A DNA stretch of 64,000 nt from positions 124,001 to 188,000 of the forward strand of contig NZ_AUNE01000010.1 in the NCBI RefSeq assembly GCF_000447755.1, given 5' to 3'. Positions 16,002-24,995 of the stretch are shown here, in pieces. The notes under the pieces are model-generated. The model was not told where the DNA came from. It saw only the letters and a list, made by a program, of their open reading frames with translations, and searched no databases. The DNA comes from Bacteriovorax sp. BSW11_IV (lineage in GTDB: Bacteria; Bdellovibrionota; Bacteriovoracia; Bacteriovoracales; Bacteriovoracaceae). Numbering within the stretch: position 1 is the stretch's first letter; each line of letters begins with the position of its first letter. The position numbers were made by a program, and so were the translations under genes.

Positions 16002-16892
16002 TGATGTCATATTTCCGCGTATAAGCTCACCTCGCCTATACTTCTGACAAACCTGCCCATCTAGTGTTGGAAACGACATGACTGGCAATAGAGAGTCTCC
16101 AGCGCCGTCATTTCTCTTAAATCCAAGAAGAACAATAATATAATAAAAACTTATCCCATTCTTCTCATGGGCCTTTATGTGACTAAACATAGTATCGCCA
16201 TCATTATCTTTAAAACGATAAACTTGATCAGGGTTCGATAAAGTTGGTTCAAAATATTCTTCATAAAGATGAAATTGTTCAAATTGAATATCTGAAGGCA
16301 ACTGCATAACCATAAGTTCAGCAAGCATTGAAGACTTTTTGACATCTAGCTCATTTAACATTTCTTCATCAACGCCATAATCAGACAAATCAACTTCTTG
16401 GGCATTGCTTGCGAGGTACTCCTCTACATTTTCAATCTTAGAGCCAATTCGAAATTGTGTCACAAGATGTTCTGAGCTCGTGGCCTGGGCCATAAAAATA
16501 TAAGCAGGAGATTTATCAAATAAAGTACACATCACGATATGATAAAAATCTCCCACATCATTAGTGTGCTTTGTAATAAGAGTGAACACTTCATCGCCAA
16601 GTTTATTATCGAGACGCCATATTTCGTCAGGTCTTGAACATGTTTTATTCATAAAGTGAACATCATCACTAAAACTAAGAACGAGTTCATTTTCTAGATG
16701 TAAATCTTTGCGCAATGTAGAGACTATTTTTTGATAATGCTCTGATATTGGCGCGAAGTATTTTTCAATACATTTTTCACTACAAAAACTACGATTGCTA
16801 TTTGATTCTACAAATAAAAGATCCCCAATTTCTTTGAGGATCTTCTTACAATGATGACAGTGGTATATGGGAGTATCTAAACGAAAGCTCAT
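15999..16892 (-). CDS. zinc-ribbon protein with internally duplicated domain, unknown
   Basis: 297 aa, no signal peptide. The N-terminus has a treble-clef/zinc-ribbon-like pair, CHHCKK (about residues 12-17) and FCSEKC (about 36-41). Two related modules follow: one near residues 85-150 ('RPDEIWRLDNKLGDEVF', then 'FYHIVMC') and one near 220-285 ('NPDQVYRFKDNDGDTMF', then 'FYYIIVL'). The repeat shows an ancient duplication. Each module resembles small alpha/beta folds used by toxin-like nucleases, but I cannot confirm this. It follows the beta-barrel gene by six bases and is probably co-transcribed with it. Confidence 0.72.
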   Translation of the reverse strand: MSFRLDTPIYHCHHCKKILKEIGDLLFVESNSNRSFCSEKCIEKYFAPISEHYQKIVSTLRKDLHLENELVLSFSDDVHFMNKTCSRPDEIWRLDNKLGDEVFTLITKHTNDVGDFYHIVMCTLFDKSPAYIFMAQATSSEHLVTQFRIGSKIENVEEYLASNAQEVDLSDYGVDEEMLNELDVKKSSMLAELMVMQLPSDIQFEQFHLYEEYFEPTLSNPDQVYRFKDNDGDTMFSHIKAHEKNGISFYYIIVLLGFKRNDGAGDSLLPVMSFPTLDGQVCQKYRRGELIRGNMTS

Positions 16893-16898
16893 AAATTC

Positions 16899-17831
16899 CT
16901 AAATCGAAAGCTCCAGCCCTGCAAAGAGAGAGTTTCCGTATAAACCTGGCAGATGCCATAATTTAGCAGCGATAAGTTGACTTTCATCCTTAGCGCGTCT
17001 TGTTCTGAATGTCGCCCCCATAGTTAGACTAACCATAGGTCCTAAACCTAAATTCAACTTTGGAGATACATAACTATATTTCACATCCTCTGAAAGAACA
17101 AGGCCAGTATCATTTTCATTGGCACTACCAATTGTAACAGTTCCCCCGTCAACAGCGAAACGAATATCGGGAGATGCTTGCCAACCAAGGCTGGCCTTTA
17201 AATGATGAATATTACCAATTTTCATCTCACTCTCTTCTTTAGCTGTTCCAGTTAGGTTCAACTCATAGCCAAGACCGAGAGCAAACATATTAAAACGCTT
17301 TGACGTCTCTAGCCCTACAATCTTATCCAACCTAGAACTTCCAAGCTCTGAAGAAGATGACATGCGAGCACCACCAATAAAATCAATACTTGCCATTTCA
17401 GCAGGGGCCCCAAAGCGTAGCCAATTTAGGCCCACTAAAATTTGAGGATTACCTTGTTGCCATCCACCATCTTCGGCCAGGATCGAATCACTAGTTTGCA
17501 ACATTGTATAAGTTGCATCGATAAAAATATTATAATTCGTTTCAAAACGTCCGTAGAACTTCATCGTTTGAAGATCGGCCTTTTTATCACCTGCATTTAC
17601 ACTGTGTGAGCCATATTCGGTTTGAAGAAAGAACATACCTGATGGCGTATAGTTTGATCGGCCAGCAGCTTGTGTTGTCACAGTATTAACTGCTCTTGGA
17701 GCAGGACGGGCCTGAATTTGCTTTACAGGAGTTGGTGCAGAACTTGGTTCAGACTCACTATAGTCAACTAATGCGTAAGAATGGTTTGTTAAGAGTAGGC
17801 CAATTAGCCCAAGGGAAATCTTCTTTTTCAC
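16899..17831 (-). CDS. outer-membrane beta-barrel protein
   Basis: 310 aa with a signal peptide (MKKKISLGLIGLLLTNHSYA), a Pro/Ala-rich periplasmic linker (about residues 25-60), and then alternating hydrophobic/polar strands typical of an 8-12-stranded barrel ('YGRFETNYNIFIDATYTML', 'GLGLGPM...' type repeats). There is no C-terminal Phe; it ends LELSI. Function could be a porin-like channel or structural protein. First gene of a likely two-gene unit with the zinc-ribbon protein. Confidence 0.75.
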   Translation of the reverse strand: MKKKISLGLIGLLLTNHSYALVDYSESEPSSAPTPVKQIQARPAPRAVNTVTTQAAGRSNYTPSGMFFLQTEYGSHSVNAGDKKADLQTMKFYGRFETNYNIFIDATYTMLQTSDSILAEDGGWQQGNPQILVGLNWLRFGAPAEMASIDFIGGARMSSSSELGSSRLDKIVGLETSKRFNMFALGLGYELNLTGTAKEESEMKIGNIHHLKASLGWQASPDIRFAVDGGTVTIGSANENDTGLVLSEDVKYSYVSPKLNLGLGPMVSLTMGATFRTRRAKDESQLIAAKLWHLPGLYGNSLFAGLELSI

Positions 17832-18074
17832 TTCATCTTCCTTGACGAAAAAGGGTTACGGATCCTCAATTGATCCCTCTCTATTTTACACAAAAAAAAG
17901 CAGAATAATCAAATTATTGAACCCATGCCCGACTATTTGAGACGGGTATGTTTATAAAAATTTCTTACAAAGCACCTAAGTAGCTCAAATCCTAATCTGT
18001 GAAACTTTTTCCCCCTGCTCTTGGGAAGCATGTATCGCTAACATTTTAATATAGTCATCAAGAAGGAGTGACAA

Positions 18075-18380
18075 TTGAATATGTTTTCTATGAACCGCGA
18101 AGAATCGATTAAAAGACTTGTTGAACTTGGTAAAGCTGGATTCTACCCTTTATTTGACGACTCTTGGTTTTTTGAATTAGCAAAAAACAACACGCCATTA
18201 AATGCAAAACAACAGGAAAAAGCAAAGAGTCTTATCAAAAGACTTGGCCAACACAGAAGTCTAGAAAGACAAAAAACTGTGTTATTTTCTATGCCTGAAG
18301 AAGATAGAAATATCATCATGAAGACATTTTTAAAACTTGTAGAAGGAAGTATTCTCGATGAAGCACCTCAACTTCATTAG
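18075..18380 (+). CDS. small protein, unknown (TTG start)
   Basis: 101 aa, helical, no signal peptide. TTG at 18075 is chosen because AAGGAG ends six bases upstream; the next in-frame ATG (18081) would be too far. The sequence has a hydrophobic/aromatic core ('GFYPLFDDSWFFELAK') and a basic middle. Its end overlaps the next gene by 23 bases, and a third gene follows 14 bases after that, so this is the first gene of a three-gene operon with the coiled-coil/Hsp20 protein. Confidence 0.7.
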   Translation: MNMFSMNREESIKRLVELGKAGFYPLFDDSWFFELAKNNTPLNAKQQEKAKSLIKRLGQHRSLERQKTVLFSMPEEDRNIIMKTFLKLVEGSILDEAPQLH

Positions 18381-18663
18381 TCTATTCACTCTCTCACTCC
18401 TAAGCTTTAGTGCTAGCGCTGAATATCGTGTCTATCAATACTTTGTAAAAAGCAAGATGGAGCGCTTCAGCGCTACAGGTAATTACCTTGTCACTTCTAC
18501 TCTAGATCCCGTGAGCTATTTAAGTTATCATGGAGGTAATGAGGCCATTGCAATTGATCTACTAAGAACATGGACCTGTAGAGGATACACTGGAGCAAGC
18601 AAAGAGCACTGCAATCCTCCTCTAGAAGAATCAAAAATCTTAGAAGGTTCAGCCAATCTCTAG
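18358..18663 (+). CDS. small secreted protein, unknown
   Basis: 101 aa with a signal peptide (MKHLNFISLFTLSLLSFSASA). The mature 80 residues include two Cys in 'TWTCRGYTGASKEHCNPP', a likely disulfide. GGAAG stands eight bases before the ATG. It is overlapped by the previous gene and probably translationally coupled to it. No known family. Confidence 0.7.
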   Translation: MKHLNFISLFTLSLLSFSASAEYRVYQYFVKSKMERFSATGNYLVTSTLDPVSYLSYHGGNEAIAIDLLRTWTCRGYTGASKEHCNPPLEESKILEGSANL

Positions 18664-18677
18664 GACAAGGAAGTTCA

Positions 18678-19850
18678 TTGAAAGTTACACAAGAAACAAC
18701 AACTGATGCTTACTTAAAAAGACTCAATGAGTCTCAAAAAAGGCTTGTGCAAACTAAAGAGAAAGAGATTAAAGATCTCAATACTGTTTATAATGACAAA
18801 GTAAAGGCCACTAAAATCCAGGGAGACTTAGAACTCTCTGATGCCCACGAGAGAAATAAAGCAAAGGTATTAGAAACTCTCCAAGAAAAAGAAGACCGAT
18901 TGGGAAAGATTAAAGAAGATTTCACCCAAAACCAGGTTAAGCTTCAAAAAGAAAAAGAGAATTTAAATACAATCAATCAATCCCAAATTGAAGATATGAA
19001 TGAAGTATGGCGCGACAAATACGCCACACAATTTGAGCAGGCCCGTGAAAAGGCCGTCAGTATCAATGATCAAAGTATTGCTCAAATTGAAGAACTCACT
19101 TTTCAATCTGACGAACAAATCAAACAAGTCGCTCACAATGCCAAGATAAGGGGTGACGAATTCTCAAGAGATGCTAATAAAAAGCTAAGATCACAACAGG
19201 ATCAATTCGTTAAATCTCATCGCCAAGAAGAAAAAGAATTTCGCGATCGCCTCGTCTCACAAAAAAGAGATCATTTGGATAAAGTCACCTATATTGACGG
19301 AAAAAATCAAATGGAACTCGATACAAGGGTTCAATCTCACCAGAGTGAACTCAAATTTGTCGAGGAGCACTACGCGGAAACATTGAAGCAAAAGGATCTT
19401 TCTTTTAAACAAAAATTTGCTCAAATGGACAAGGCCCATAACGACATACTCACTCGCGTAAAAGAGAGATTCGACACTGAACTAAAATCTCTTGTAGCAA
19501 AATATGGTAAGTACAAAGATAACCAGACCGAGAAAGTAGATGATGATTTCTACCAAGTGACAAAACTAAACCCGCAAATTAAAGATATGGGAAAAGAGTA
19601 TATTCTCGGGCTTGAAATTCCTTCTTACGAAAAAGAAACGGTCAATTTAACTGCCCAAGAAAGAAAAATTACCCTGACTCTCACACGCAACTTCTCAGAC
19701 TCTGTTGAAGGCGATGATGGTTCATTAAATAAGTCAAAAAGATCAGAAGTAATGTCTAAGACTTTTGATATTCCAGAAATTGTTGATTCTAGATCTATTA
19801 AGAGAAAATTTGAGGACGGTGTCCTCTATTTTTCAGTGGCAAAAAAATAA
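18678..19850 (+). CDS. long coiled coil fused to an Hsp20/alpha-crystallin domain
   Basis: 390 aa. Residues 1 to about 290 are a continuous, highly charged coiled coil. From about residue 300 the sequence matches an alpha-crystallin domain: 'EYILGLEIPSYEKETVNL' (beta2-beta4 region), 'RKITLTLTR', a short insert, 'KTFDIPEIVDSRSIKRKF', and the closing 'DGVLYFSVAKK', where GVL is the usual GVL motif. There is no C-terminal IxI extension, which canonical small heat-shock proteins use for oligomers. TTG start supported by AAGGAA six bases upstream. Last gene of the operon starting at 18075. Role unknown; a structural or chaperone scaffold is likely. Confidence 0.78.
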   Translation: MKVTQETTTDAYLKRLNESQKRLVQTKEKEIKDLNTVYNDKVKATKIQGDLELSDAHERNKAKVLETLQEKEDRLGKIKEDFTQNQVKLQKEKENLNTINQSQIEDMNEVWRDKYATQFEQAREKAVSINDQSIAQIEELTFQSDEQIKQVAHNAKIRGDEFSRDANKKLRSQQDQFVKSHRQEEKEFRDRLVSQKRDHLDKVTYIDGKNQMELDTRVQSHQSELKFVEEHYAETLKQKDLSFKQKFAQMDKAHNDILTRVKERFDTELKSLVAKYGKYKDNQTEKVDDDFYQVTKLNPQIKDMGKEYILGLEIPSYEKETVNLTAQERKITLTLTRNFSDSVEGDDGSLNKSKRSEVMSKTFDIPEIVDSRSIKRKFEDGVLYFSVAKK

Positions 19851-19872
19851 GAGGACTGTTAGTCCTCTTCTT
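19843..19872. terminator. bidirectional terminator inside gene end
   Basis: AGAGGACT/AGTCCTCT with loop GTT (centre 19858-19860). The left side is A-rich and gives a T-run on the minus strand. One arm is formed by the last codons of the MgtC gene, so it serves both convergent genes. Confidence 0.7.
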
Positions 19873-20590
19873 CTTCAATAGCATCAGTAACGTGAAATTT
19901 AACTTTTTCAACACGAATAACGCTTCCAATTTCCTTTGTAAGCTCTTGCATTTTACGCGGGTGAAGCTTGAAATAAATATTCAAAAGACGTGAATCCTTG
20001 CTGACATCGATAACTTCTTCAGTCATCTGATAAATTTCGTCAAGATATGTAAGAACAATTTTTGTCACGGTAGTCTTTACACGACCACGAGAGAGAATCT
20101 CAAGGTGATAGAACTTATAGTCTTTCTTAGTCTCAAAAAGCTTGTAGATTGGCCCAAGACTCTTAAGAACAAGAAGAATAGTAAGAGTAAAGATAGTTGC
20201 AATGAGCGGGTAACCGCTCCCTACAGTCATTCCAATGGCCGCCACTACCCAAATGGTTGCAGCAGTTGTCAGACCAATAACATTGCCGCGCCCCTGAATA
20301 ATGGCCCCGGCCCCCAAAAAACCGATACCACTAACAATTTGCGCAGCGACACGGTTAGGATCGGACATTCCTCCGGCCATACTTTGGTTGAGCATCGACA
20401 TCGAAGTATAAAGAGTGGCCCCAAGGCAAATCATAATATTTGTCTTGATCCCAGCTGATTTCATTTTTTTCTCTCTATCAAAACCAATTAAGGCACCGAG
20501 ACAAAATGCTGTCACAATTTCGATTCCGAGCCCTAAATAGAGAGGGACTTCCCCTAAGAACTCAAGGTGAATGAGCGGCATTTTAACCAT
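19859..20590 (-). CDS. MgtC/SapB-family membrane protein
   Basis: 243 aa. Residues about 15-145 hold the MgtC membrane domain: 'CLGALIGFDREKKMKSAGI' with the conserved Arg/Gly pattern, 'VSGIGFLGAGAIIQ' and 'GLTTAATIWVVAAIGM'. A cytoplasmic C-terminal ACT-like domain follows (about 155-240). Such proteins are tied to growth at low Mg2+ and to modulation of the F-ATPase, and in pathogens to survival in phagosomes. AAGGA precedes the start. No Mg-sensing leader is apparent. Single gene. Confidence 0.9.
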   Translation of the reverse strand: MVKMPLIHLEFLGEVPLYLGLGIEIVTAFCLGALIGFDREKKMKSAGIKTNIMICLGATLYTSMSMLNQSMAGGMSDPNRVAAQIVSGIGFLGAGAIIQGRGNVIGLTTAATIWVVAAIGMTVGSGYPLIATIFTLTILLVLKSLGPIYKLFETKKDYKFYHLEILSRGRVKTTVTKIVLTYLDEIYQMTEEVIDVSKDSRLLNIYFKLHPRKMQELTKEIGSVIRVEKVKFHVTDAIEEEED

Positions 20591-20678
20591 AAAACTTTTC
20601 CTTGTGCCCCTAACCTTGCTAAGTGGAGCTTAATTAGTTTAAATATATAGTATTCTATTATGTAGGAAGAGTTTCATT

Positions 20679-21806
20679 ATGAAAAGACCACATCTCGTTC
20701 ATTTTTTGGCCATCAAAACAGCAGAGCATATCGCAGTGAAGGCCTCTGTCACAATGAAAGAGACTAATATTCTAGACAAGGTCGATATCGATAAGATTAC
20801 ACCTCGTTTTCCAATTCAGTCTTTTCGTCTTCTGAACTCAAGTGATTTTACCATGAAAGTGGTGGCGCTGGATGAAAATCATAAAGAAGTATACATCAAA
20901 CATTACGAATCAGACTCTTTTGGAAACTTTTATTTCAAAATTCCTCTGACGACAGAAGATCGCAAGAAGATTAGCGTTCTGCAAATTTATGAAACAAAAA
21001 AAACGCCTGGACTTGAATATATTCTTGGAAGTTATATCCCATTAGATATTTCTAATGGTAAAAAAATCATTATTTGTGACTTTGATAAAACTCTTGTTGA
21101 TACAAAATATTCTACGACTAAAGAAGTTTACCGTTCATTAACAAGTCCCCTTGAAAATTTTCCCGTAATCCCTCGCAGTGTCGATATTTTAAAAGATTAT
21201 ATAAAAAAAGGTTTTCATCCTTTTATTCTTTCTGCCTCTCCACACTTCTATGAAGATGCTATGAGAGATTGGCTCTACCAGAATAAGATTTTCACTGCAG
21301 GAATTTTTCTTAAGGACTATAGAAAGATCTTCTCTATTTTTGAGGGAGATCTCACGCCCAAAGATTTAAAAATTCAAGGTCTTTATAAGTTGAATCACCT
21401 TCTCGATATTCTTCATATGACGGGTATTCCAGATGAATTGGCTCTTATGGGCGACAATTTTGAGTCTGATCCACTCATCTACATGGGCCTAAGCAAGATG
21501 CTCAAAGGCAGAACAGAGCCTCGCAAGATGTGGGCAGAGCTTAAAAGCTTTGATGCTTTTCAATTGTCACGCAAACAAGACTCTCAGCTATTAAATAAGA
21601 TCTACCAACTTCATTCTCTCATTCTTAGAGAAGATAAAAGACAGATTAAAGTCGAAGTATATATACGTAAAAAAGGCAGTGAGTTACAACTTGAAGCACC
21701 TGAGATGTTTGCCCATGAATTGGCAAACATCACTCTTTATGAAGGAAAGGCCCTAGATAAAGACAGCGGGGGCGAAAAACAGTATATAGCCAATACTGAA
21801 AACTAA
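20679..21806 (+). CDS. App1-like (LNS2/DUF2183) phosphatase
   Basis: 375 aa. An N-terminal beta-rich domain (about 1-125) precedes a HAD-type catalytic domain opening with CDFDKTLVDT (about 132-141). 'FILSASPHFYEDAM' (motif II Ser) and 'ELALMGDNFESDPLIY' (motif IV acidic pair) follow. This order matches App1-like phosphatidate phosphatases of the LNS2 fold, so lipid phosphate hydrolysis is the best guess. No signal peptide. Its last 54 bases overlap the convergent small membrane-protein gene. Confidence 0.8.
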   Translation: MKRPHLVHFLAIKTAEHIAVKASVTMKETNILDKVDIDKITPRFPIQSFRLLNSSDFTMKVVALDENHKEVYIKHYESDSFGNFYFKIPLTTEDRKKISVLQIYETKKTPGLEYILGSYIPLDISNGKKIIICDFDKTLVDTKYSTTKEVYRSLTSPLENFPVIPRSVDILKDYIKKGFHPFILSASPHFYEDAMRDWLYQNKIFTAGIFLKDYRKIFSIFEGDLTPKDLKIQGLYKLNHLLDILHMTGIPDELALMGDNFESDPLIYMGLSKMLKGRTEPRKMWAELKSFDAFQLSRKQDSQLLNKIYQLHSLILREDKRQIKVEVYIRKKGSELQLEAPEMFAHELANITLYEGKALDKDSGGEKQYIANTEN

Positions 21807-21992
21807 ACCCATTCGATGAAAGTTATTCATACCGACTTCACCATTCTTTTGTGAAAGTGCACGTGTCATTGGTAGATGCTGAAAATCGAAACCAATAATC
21901 TCTAGCCATACGCGAAAGGCCGCCAAACAAAGTAAGATCACATTTAAAACCTCATTGCTTGAAAAGAGATCAGGAGTTAAAATCGTATTCAT
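21753..21992 (-). CDS. small two-TM membrane protein, unknown
   Basis: 79 aa with two hydrophobic helices (about residues 15-33 and 61-79) joined by a polar loop ('ALSQKNGEVGMNNFHRMG'). TTGAGG eight bases upstream supports the ATG. It overlaps the 3' end of the App1-like gene by 54 bases in the opposite direction and is divergent from the C45 gene at 22023. It looks like a real small membrane protein rather than a shadow, because the non-overlapping two-thirds is also well-formed. Confidence 0.62.
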   Translation of the reverse strand: MNTILTPDLFSSNEVLNVILLCLAAFRVWLEIIGFDFQHLPMTRALSQKNGEVGMNNFHRMGLVFSIGYILFFAPAVFI

Positions 21993-22022
21993 GGTTTTAC
22001 CTCAACTTAATAAAAGGAAGTT

Positions 22023-23648
22023 ATGACAAAGGATGAGAAAATCCTCACCATAGACCTTTTCGGAACATTCGAAGAAGGCCTTTACCAGCTAGGTCTTAAA
22101 GACCGAGACGAGGCAAAATTTATCATTGACCATATTAAGGCCCTGATCTCGCTGCCAAATCCAATGGCCACGAAGATAATAGAGGGAGCTGTCAAAAAAA
22201 TACTGGAAGTTATGGCAACAGGTGGTAATGACTTCGAAGAAAATTTGATGGCCTATGCCGAAGGACTCAATCTTCCAAAGAATGAAGTACAATATTGTTT
22301 ACTTATACCAGAGCTTATGTGTTTTATGGCAAAGTGGATTCCTGGAATCCCGAGTACATTACTTGGTTGTTCGAGTTTTTTTACTAAAAATGAAGACGAA
22401 AGCATCACTCACATAAGAATCTTAGACTTTCCCTTACAAGGAAGTTATGACAAGTATGAGCGACTCGTCAGATCCCGTTTTGATGGCCACACACCCCTCG
22501 TTACTTTTGGAACAGCAGGACTTCCCTTTCCAGCACTTACAACGAGAACTGAAGACGGACGCACCCTGGCCATCCACCAAAAATTTTCTGATATTTTTAA
22601 TCACAGAGGTCAGTCGATCTTTCAACTGACGACAAATCTTTTAAATAATGCCAAGACGATTGATGAGGCCATTGAGTATTGTAAAAATCATCCATCAATT
22701 ACATCTTGGAATATCAATATGGCCTTCCCAAGTTCAGAGATTTTAGAAATGAATCTTCTTGGTGAACAAATTGAATATAAAATTCATCAACTAGGCAAAG
22801 GAGATATACTCTATATCAACAATTCTCTAAAGGATTGCGAATATACGAGTTCAAAAATCCCTCTTAATATCGAATCCTACAATGATTTAAGAACTAAGAG
22901 TGCCCATAAAAAAATTAAATTATACCAAAAGAAAAAAACAAAAAATGACATTGAATTTTTAAAAATGGTGACAACTTTACACTATCATAAAGACCCAGAG
23001 ATGACTCTAGACCCCCTCACTCCTAGTAGTGTTAGCGTTGTGGCCATGAACACAAAACATGATTCTCTCTTTACAATTCCAGGGGCGGCACCAAAAGTAT
23101 TTGATGGAAAGATTTTAGAAATTAGTCACAGTTTTGATCGTGAAATAAAACAGAAAATTATTTCATCAAAATCCCCGAACTATCCAAAACATTTATTAAG
23201 AGGACATCGTTCTTTGATGGCGGCTCAAGTGGCCTTTGATAAAAAAGATTTTCATAACTCCTATCATCAAATCCAGATGGCCATGGAGGATTTGAAAGAC
23301 ACGCCACTACATTCGATATCAACGTTCTATTTTTTAGTGCTTCAATTTATTTTTGATAAGCATAGAAAAATTAGAAAAGAACTCATAGTCGAATTCAAAA
23401 ATATTCAAAAAGTTCTTCCAGATCACTTACAAGATCACTGCAAACTCTTTATTTTTAGATTAGAGAAATTGCTCAATATTCCCTATAGTGTTCATGCTGA
23501 TGATTTTACGAATAAGGAAATGGGAAAAATTCTTGAAACAGAAAAGAAGCTTTCAAATCTTTTCTTCCATTCATTTATTGCTAAAACAATGAATATGAGA
23601 ATAGATTTATTAGATATTATCTACCCTCATATAAGACTTTTAGATTAA
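22023..23648 (+). CDS. C45-type Ntn-hydrolase (acyltransferase/amidase-like)
   Basis: 541 aa, larger than typical C45 proteins (about 350). Around residues 113-125 'TLLGCSSFF' presents the nucleophile Cys that becomes N-terminal after self-cleavage in the acyl-CoA:6-APA acyltransferase/acid-ceramidase-like group. It is followed by 'ITHIRILDFPL', the usual 'R.lD' strand, and 'FGTAGLPFPALTTRTEDG'. The C-terminal 170 residues are helical and unassigned. No signal peptide is visible, so it is probably cytoplasmic. Substrate unknown; amide or acyl-amino compounds are likely. It overlaps the convergent gene by four bases. Confidence 0.75.
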   Translation: MTKDEKILTIDLFGTFEEGLYQLGLKDRDEAKFIIDHIKALISLPNPMATKIIEGAVKKILEVMATGGNDFEENLMAYAEGLNLPKNEVQYCLLIPELMCFMAKWIPGIPSTLLGCSSFFTKNEDESITHIRILDFPLQGSYDKYERLVRSRFDGHTPLVTFGTAGLPFPALTTRTEDGRTLAIHQKFSDIFNHRGQSIFQLTTNLLNNAKTIDEAIEYCKNHPSITSWNINMAFPSSEILEMNLLGEQIEYKIHQLGKGDILYINNSLKDCEYTSSKIPLNIESYNDLRTKSAHKKIKLYQKKKTKNDIEFLKMVTTLHYHKDPEMTLDPLTPSSVSVVAMNTKHDSLFTIPGAAPKVFDGKILEISHSFDREIKQKIISSKSPNYPKHLLRGHRSLMAAQVAFDKKDFHNSYHQIQMAMEDLKDTPLHSISTFYFLVLQFIFDKHRKIRKELIVEFKNIQKVLPDHLQDHCKLFIFRLEKLLNIPYSVHADDFTNKEMGKILETEKKLSNLFFHSFIAKTMNMRIDLLDIIYPHIRLLD

Positions 23649-24514
23649 TAGTAGTTTAGGGCCAACTTCACAAAAAATGGCCCTAAATCTGACTCTATGG
23701 GAATGACAAATACAGGATTTTGACTTCGAATAGGTCCAGATAAATCAGAGACAGGAATGGCCATATCTAGATGCACACCTTGCTCTTCTAAAACTTTTTT
23801 CATTTGACCGTAAACAATATTTGCAATTTCACCTGCGAAATCTTCATTTTCTTTTGTAATTTTAACTGGCCTAGTTTGTGTCATTTTCTCATAGACATTG
23901 AGATAGGTATTCTCAGGAAAACTAATTAAAAGAGAGCCTTTAAAAAAAGGAGACTTAATAATAACCTTGCCGCGAATTTTTATATCGAGATTGCCCATGG
24001 TATTAAGCAGCGTTGGTCGACCAGCATTCAAAAAGGTGAAGGCGCCAAGCTTACGAAGTGTTTTTTGGGACGACATAACTAAGAGTTCAACAAATTCTCT
24101 GTCATAGCTCTTCTTCTCACCTGGACGTTCAAGCGGCATAAGAATTCGTTGGATAATAACCGAGAATTCATCTTTAGGCATAGGTTGCGAATACATCCAA
24201 AACTTTGATTCTAAAGTTGATGGTATTTCAATTTTTTTAGCAAAATCAAAGTCTACAAAAGCATAGATTATGTGATTAGGTGCTATAAGTTTAGCAGTCG
24301 TTAACGATCTTAGAATCATCGAAATATTTTTCTCTTCGAATGAATCTTCAACAATTATGGCGTGATAAGTTTTCTCTGATATGCATTTTGTAGCAGCATT
24401 TCTTCCCGTTGCTACATCAACACGTAATTTAGGATTTTTTAATAGAATATCCTTAAGCTCATTGGCCCATTCATAATTGAGAGAAAGAACTAAAATATTG
24501 CGAATAAAATCCAA
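23645..24514 (-). CDS. degenerate receiver domain fused to CheX-like phosphatase
   Basis: 289 aa. Residues about 5-120 have the alpha/beta periodicity of a response-regulator receiver, but the acidic pocket and phospho-acceptor Asp are not in the normal places ('VLSLNYEWANEL' and 'HAIIVEDSFEEKN'), so it may be a pseudo-receiver. Residues about 140-289 match CheX/CheC-type domains, with 'NEDFAGEIANIVYGQMKKVL' carrying the E..N pair used to remove phosphate from CheY-P. It could link a signal to chemotaxis or gliding control. No SD-rich neighbour suggests an operon partner except possibly the coiled-coil gene. Confidence 0.7.
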   Translation of the reverse strand: MDFIRNILVLSLNYEWANELKDILLKNPKLRVDVATGRNAATKCISEKTYHAIIVEDSFEEKNISMILRSLTTAKLIAPNHIIYAFVDFDFAKKIEIPSTLESKFWMYSQPMPKDEFSVIIQRILMPLERPGEKKSYDREFVELLVMSSQKTLRKLGAFTFLNAGRPTLLNTMGNLDIKIRGKVIIKSPFFKGSLLISFPENTYLNVYEKMTQTRPVKITKENEDFAGEIANIVYGQMKKVLEEQGVHLDMAIPVSDLSGPIRSQNPVFVIPIESDLGPFFVKLALNYY

Positions 24515-24535
24515 ATTAAACCCTGCTCATTTTCA

Positions 24536-24964
24536 TCAAACATCATTAATAGTTTTTTCAAGTATCGCTAATCGCTCTAACAGTTTTTCTAAAAGTTTTT
24601 TATTATCTTCGTAATCTTTAACCATATCTGTACGTAGTCGATCTTCAAGTTTTTTAACTTCATTTTGAATTTGTAAACTCAGCCCTTCTTGTGCTTGAGA
24701 AATTTTCAAATTGATGAGCTCCTCAAATTTCTTATTTTTATTTTGCCCAATTTCAGTCTTCAGAGTTTTAAGCTCTTGTTCTAATTCATGAAGTTTTTTA
24801 CTTGAAATTTCATTCATCATCTTCCCAAGGGCACTAATATAAGACTCCACCATATCAATGCGCTCCCCTTTGGAAATGCCTGCATTGTCGGAAGATTTAT
24901 ACTCAGGTAGAGTATCGGCGAAAATTGGAAGTGAGCATAATAGGGTGAGTAAAAATATTTTCAT
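24536..24964 (-). CDS. exported coiled-coil protein, unknown
   Basis: 142 aa with a signal peptide (MKIFLLTLLCSLPIFA). The rest is a nearly continuous charged coiled coil ('KKLHELEQELKTLKTEI' and onward), presumably a periplasmic oligomer like small Skp- or YbgF-type proteins, without real sequence evidence for those. An in-frame upstream start at 24985 adds seven residues before the signal peptide. It lies 31 bases after the 72-aa gene upstream. Confidence 0.68.
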   Translation of the reverse strand: MKIFLLTLLCSLPIFADTLPEYKSSDNAGISKGERIDMVESYISALGKMMNEISSKKLHELEQELKTLKTEIGQNKNKKFEELINLKISQAQEGLSLQIQNEVKKLEDRLRTDMVKDYEDNKKLLEKLLERLAILEKTINDV

Positions 24965-24995
24965 TTCCCTATTGTCCCCCACCATAGCAAAAGCA

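Noticed and set aside
19812-19826. Inverted repeat GAGGAC-GGT-GTCCTC
   Set aside because: It lies within codons for the conserved end of the Hsp20 domain and has no T-run after it; probably chance.
20105-20458. 117-aa open frame inside mgtC
   Set aside because: It is the reverse frame of a clear MgtC domain.
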